A stretch of 17,672 nucleotides of DNA. Source: Chthoniobacterales bacterium (lineage in GTDB: Bacteria > Verrucomicrobiota > Verrucomicrobiia > Chthoniobacterales > UBA10450). Numbering within the stretch: position 1 is the stretch's first letter; every line of letters begins with the position of its first letter. Positions 15,493-17,672 of this stretch are shown one piece after another. The translations under genes were made by a program, and so were the position numbers. Location of the stretch: the NCBI GenBank assembly GCA_025980625.1, contig JAICXG010000029.1:1-17672 (forward strand), given 5' to 3'. The notes under the pieces are model-generated. The model was given only the letters and a program-made list of their open reading frames with translations. It had not been told where the DNA came from and ran no database searches.

Positions 15493-16332
15493 TTAGGGCT
15501 GCTTCTTCAGTGCGTAATCGAGCGCCTTCTGGAAATCGAAACTCCGGAGCTGCGCGGCCAGCGCCGGATCGTTCATCGCTGCAATCAGCTTCGGGTTTTG
15601 CAGCAGTTCCAGGTAACGCTGCTGCTCAATTAACTGCATGATCTCGGGGTCGTTCCGGAGCGACATAATGCTCGCGTTCTCGGTCAGCGCGCGCGCGCCC
15701 GGACAGGTGAGAAATCGTTCCGCGCTTCGCAGGTTGGAAACCACCGTCCCAAGCTTGCCGAGGGTGTCGTAGCTTTGCGCCGGCACAACGTCGATGGCTT
15801 TGACCGCATCGCCGAGTGGGCCCTGCTCGATTGCGTGCTTCAATTGCGCGAGCGAGCCGAGCGGGGCGGGTCGCGCCTGCTTTGCCGTGGTTGTGACCTT
15901 TGTTTCCGCGCCGGCTATTGCGCCTAACGACCGCACTGCGACCACCGTCAGCCAGACGCCGAAAAGCCCAAAAAAAATCCCGAGCGTCGCGCCGGCGCAT
16001 CCGTAGAGGAAGCGAACGATTCCGACCGGCTGCTGCGCGGTGCGTTTGAAGAGGATCGCGCCAAGCGCGTTGATGACTGCGTAAACGATGAGCGCAAGAA
16101 TGGCGCCGGCCGCGAGCGAGAGAATGAAATCCGGCAGGCGAAAGAACGGACGGAGGAGCGGCAGGAGTGCGCGTCCGGCGAAGAGCGCGCTCGCATACGC
16201 GGTGGCGAGGGCGAGGATGCGGACCATTTGCCTAACGACTCCAAGACGCCAACCCCGCACGACCTCGAAGGCGATCAGGATGAGCGCAAAGGAGACGAAG
16301 ACCAGTTGCCAAAGCGACCAGCCCTGGTTCAT
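15493..16332 (-). CDS. CvpA family membrane protein
   Basis: The product is 279 residues from ATG 16332; the open frame continues to 16425 inside aroC, but 16332 gives the classic ATGA overlap with the aroC stop (16329-16331). Four hydrophobic segments lie at about 8-26, 36-54, 66-93 and 106-134, and GWRLGVVRQMVRILAL resembles the CvpA core. A cytoplasmic or periplasmic tail of ~140 residues is unusually long. It ends in a helical Asn/Asp-Pro-rich repeat-like segment (NDPEIMQLIEQ, NPKLIAAMNDPALAAQL). CvpA proteins are inner-membrane proteins linked to colicin V export and envelope stress; the exact role is unclear. Coupling to aroC suggests constitutive co-expression. Two CCTAACGA copies lie in the gene (15922, 16230). 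Confidence 0.82.
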   Translation of the reverse strand: MNQGWSLWQLVFVSFALILIAFEVVRGWRLGVVRQMVRILALATAYASALFAGRALLPLLRPFFRLPDFILSLAAGAILALIVYAVINALGAILFKRTAQQPVGIVRFLYGCAGATLGIFFGLFGVWLTVVAVRSLGAIAGAETKVTTTAKQARPAPLGSLAQLKHAIEQGPLGDAVKAIDVVPAQSYDTLGKLGTVVSNLRSAERFLTCPGARALTENASIMSLRNDPEIMQLIEQQRYLELLQNPKLIAAMNDPALAAQLRSFDFQKALDYALKKQP

Positions 16333-17414
16333 GAAATCGAAAGCGCCCGCTGCCGCAGGCCGTGATCGCAGAGGACGAGCGCGGCCATCGCTTCCACCAT
16401 CGGCACGGCCCGCGGAAGCACACAAGGGTCATGCCGGCCGCGCGCTTCGAGCGTTGTTTCTTCGCCAGAGGCGGTGACAGTTTGCTGGCGGCGGGCGATC
16501 GTCGCGGTCGGCTTGAATGCGACCCGAAAGATGATGTTCTCGCCATTGCTAATGCCGCCCTGCACTCCGCCGGAACGATTGCTCGTCGCGCGGATTTTTC
16601 CTTCCCGAATCGCAAACGGGTCGTTGTGTTCGGACCCTTTCATGGCGGCGGCGGCGAAACCGGAGCCGATCTCGAATCCTTTCGTTGCCGGCAAACTGAG
16701 CATCGCTTTCGCGAAGTCGGCTTCCAATTTATCGAAAACCGGTTCGCCCAGCCCGGCAGGCGCGCCGCGGATGACGCACTCGATGATTCCGCCTAACGAA
16801 TCGCCTTCGAGCCGCGCCTGCTCGATCGCCGCCTTCATTCTCACCGCGGCGGCTGCATCCGGGCATCGCACCGGGTTCGCCTCCACTTCGGAGCGCCGCA
16901 CGGAATCGGAATTCACCGCCGCGGCAACGTCATGGACGTGAGTCACGTATGTGACGAGTTCGATCGCGGGGAAAAGCGTCGCGAGGACTTTTCGCGCTAC
17001 CGCCGCGCCGGCGACACGGCCGATCGTTTCGCGCGCGGAAGCGCGGCCACCTCCCTGCCAGTTCCGGATGCCGTACTTCGCTTCATAGGTGAAATCGGCA
17101 TGCGACGGGCGAAAAGTTTCTTTCAGCTCGCGGTACGCTTCCGGACGCGCATCCTGGTTGCGGACGAGAATTGCGATCGGCGTGCCTAACGTTTGCCCCT
17201 CGAAAACGCCGGAAAGGATTTCGCAACGGTCGGGTTCCTGGCGAGGCGAAACAAGCTCGCTCTGGCCGGGGCGCCGGCGCTCCAACTCGCCTTGGATGTC
17301 GCTTTCGCCTAACGAAATTCGTGGCGGACAACCATCGATCACCACCCCGATCCCGCCGCCATGCGACTCCCCAAAAGTCGTGATGCGAAAAAGTTGGCCA
17401 AAGCTGCTTCCCAT
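16329..17414 (-). CDS. aroC: Chorismate synthase
   Basis: The product is 361 residues, normal for bacterial AroC. It converts 5-enolpyruvylshikimate 3-phosphate to chorismate, the last common step to aromatic amino acids, using reduced FMN. Signatures are complete: FRITTFGESHG at the N-terminus, GIRNWQGGGRASARET in the middle, RSGGVQGGISNG, and GRHDPCVLPRAVPMVEAM near the C-terminus. The flavin it needs is unlikely to be reduced by the enzyme itself (bacterial monofunctional type), which makes the flavin reductase two genes downstream of the coupled cvpA an interesting neighbour, though the link is inference. The gene overlaps the next one by ATGA. Exact CCTAACGA copies are at 16791 and 17307 and a one-base variant at 17184; in all three the coding strand reads Ser/Thr-Leu-Gly through TTA. 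Confidence 0.98.
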   Translation of the reverse strand: MGSSFGQLFRITTFGESHGGGIGVVIDGCPPRISLGESDIQGELERRRPGQSELVSPRQEPDRCEILSGVFEGQTLGTPIAILVRNQDARPEAYRELKETFRPSHADFTYEAKYGIRNWQGGGRASARETIGRVAGAAVARKVLATLFPAIELVTYVTHVHDVAAAVNSDSVRRSEVEANPVRCPDAAAAVRMKAAIEQARLEGDSLGGIIECVIRGAPAGLGEPVFDKLEADFAKAMLSLPATKGFEIGSGFAAAAMKGSEHNDPFAIREGKIRATSNRSGGVQGGISNGENIIFRVAFKPTATIARRQQTVTASGEETTLEARGRHDPCVLPRAVPMVEAMAALVLCDHGLRQRALSIS

Positions 17415-17480
17415 CGCGCGCAGCCTAGCGGCCCGGAGGCGGAATCACAACGATCGCGTTGTCATCCGTGGTTGGGTCGC

Positions 17481-17672
17481 CTAGATCGCGGCGAGCGCGC
17501 TCTTCAGGTCGTCGCGCAGGTCTTCCACGTCCTCGACGCCGACCGATAGCCTAACGAGCGATTCCGTGATCCCGAGCGCGATCCGCTGCGCCTCGGGAAT
17601 CGCGCCGTGGGTCATGATGGGCGGGTAATTCACCAGGCTCTCGACCCCGCCGAGACTCTCGGCAAGCGAGAA
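17481..17672 (-). CDS. Cys/Met-metabolism PLP-dependent enzyme, C-terminal fragment (cystathionine gamma-synthase/lyase type)
   Basis: The last 63 residues of a gene continue past the right edge. The translation includes SLGGVESLVNYPP, MTHGAIP and LVRLSVGVEDVEDL, which are the standard C-terminal motifs of the MetB/MetC/cystathionine gamma-lyase family. The Arg in LVRLS is the family residue that binds the substrate carboxylate. Here it is an AGG codon created by a CCTAACGA-word copy (17549-17557). The fragment is too short to tell synthase from lyase. The stop is TAG at 17481-17483, 66 bp before the aroC start on the same strand, so the two genes may be co-transcribed. Confidence 0.9.
   Translation of the reverse strand, partial: FSLAESLGGVESLVNYPPIMTHGAIPEAQRIALGITESLVRLSVGVEDVEDLRDDLKSALAAI

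Larger units (their letters stand above)
1479..17557. repeat. Dispersed iterated word CCTAACGA / TCGTTAGG, 20 exact copies
   Basis: Nine-base positions (plus-strand form in brackets; T = TCGTTAGG, C = CCTAACGA): 1479-1487 T, 1796-1804 T, 2511-2519 C, 3332-3340 T, 3369-3377 T, 3501-3509 T, 4175-4183 C, 4376-4384 C, 5251-5259 C, 5648-5656 C, 6299-6307 T, 8511-8519 C, 8669-8677 C, 9719-9727 C, 12397-12405 C, 15922-15930 C, 16230-16238 C, 16791-16799 C, 17307-17315 C, 17549-17557 C. Sixteen read GCCTAACGA; those at 3369, 3501 and 8669 have A first and that at 8511 has C. One-base variants are at 5364 (TCGTTAGCC), 11100 (TTGTTAGGC) and 17184 (GCCTAACGT). The base before the word is usually C or T; no consensus follows it. 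Fifteen copies are inside coding sequence, one forms a stop codon and four are intergenic. Function unknown. Confidence 0.9.

Noticed and set aside
1479..17557. GTTAGGC/GCCTAAC copies as integron attC recombination sites
   Set aside because: The core matches GTTRRRY/RYYYAAC by letter, but copies are single, lie inside intact genes, are not in inverted pairs 60-140 bp apart, and no integrase or cassette array is present.

Overview
The window looks like chromosomal DNA of a GC-rich, Gram-negative soil bacterium. The best guess is the Verrucomicrobiota, in or near the Chthoniobacterales / 'Udaeobacter' type. The reasons are an outer-membrane barrel protein, several exported proteins, and a secreted protein at 6456-7838 that ends in two copies of a ~123-residue module (GENVLIGG ... 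VRGIGPS ... NDNW ... LAPGEYT ... GLVEVY) that I associate with this phylum. The taxonomic call is from memory of families, not a search. There are no tRNA, rRNA, CRISPR or insertion-sequence signatures.

Layout. 53-3319 (minus strand): an OmpR-type response regulator, an overlapping heavy-metal-sensor-like histidine kinase, and an outer-membrane beta-barrel protein, with an 11-bp AT-rich dyad between the last two. 3465-6305 (plus): a large secreted BNR/Asp-box (sortilin-like) propeller protein. 6408-6455: a two-sided terminator. 6456-7838 (minus): the secreted protein with tandem modules. 7990-13820 (plus): a 69-residue exported peptide, a DUF423 membrane protein, an MscS channel fused to a cyclic-nucleotide-binding domain, a membrane pyrophosphatase of the K+-independent (H+-pumping) signature, and a receiver domain fused to a metallo-beta-lactamase-fold hydrolase. 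13838-17672 (minus): a compact run read in the order Cys/Met-metabolism PLP enzyme (C-terminus only), chorismate synthase, CvpA-like membrane protein, CorA Mg2+ channel, flavin reductase.

The most striking signal is not a gene. The octamer CCTAACGA (reverse complement TCGTTAGG) occurs exactly 20 times in 17.7 kb on the two strands together, where chance predicts about 0.5. Sixteen copies extend to GCCTAACGA. Copies lie in seven different genes and four intergenic sites, in all reading frames that do not create an internal stop, and they often impose uncommon codons (TTA, CTA, AGG). One copy supplies the stop codon of a gene. This density (about 1.1 per kb) and frame-independence are what is known for DNA uptake sequences, HIP1-type iterated words and Chi/KOPS-type architecture signals. 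I know of no description of this word as such, so it is the main lead here.

Functionally the region mixes envelope sensing and export (two-component system, barrel, secreted proteins), ion and osmotic homeostasis (MscS-cNMP, pyrophosphatase, CorA), and core biosynthesis (aroC, sulfur amino acids). Most long open frames on the opposite strand of these genes are shadows of GC-rich codon usage.
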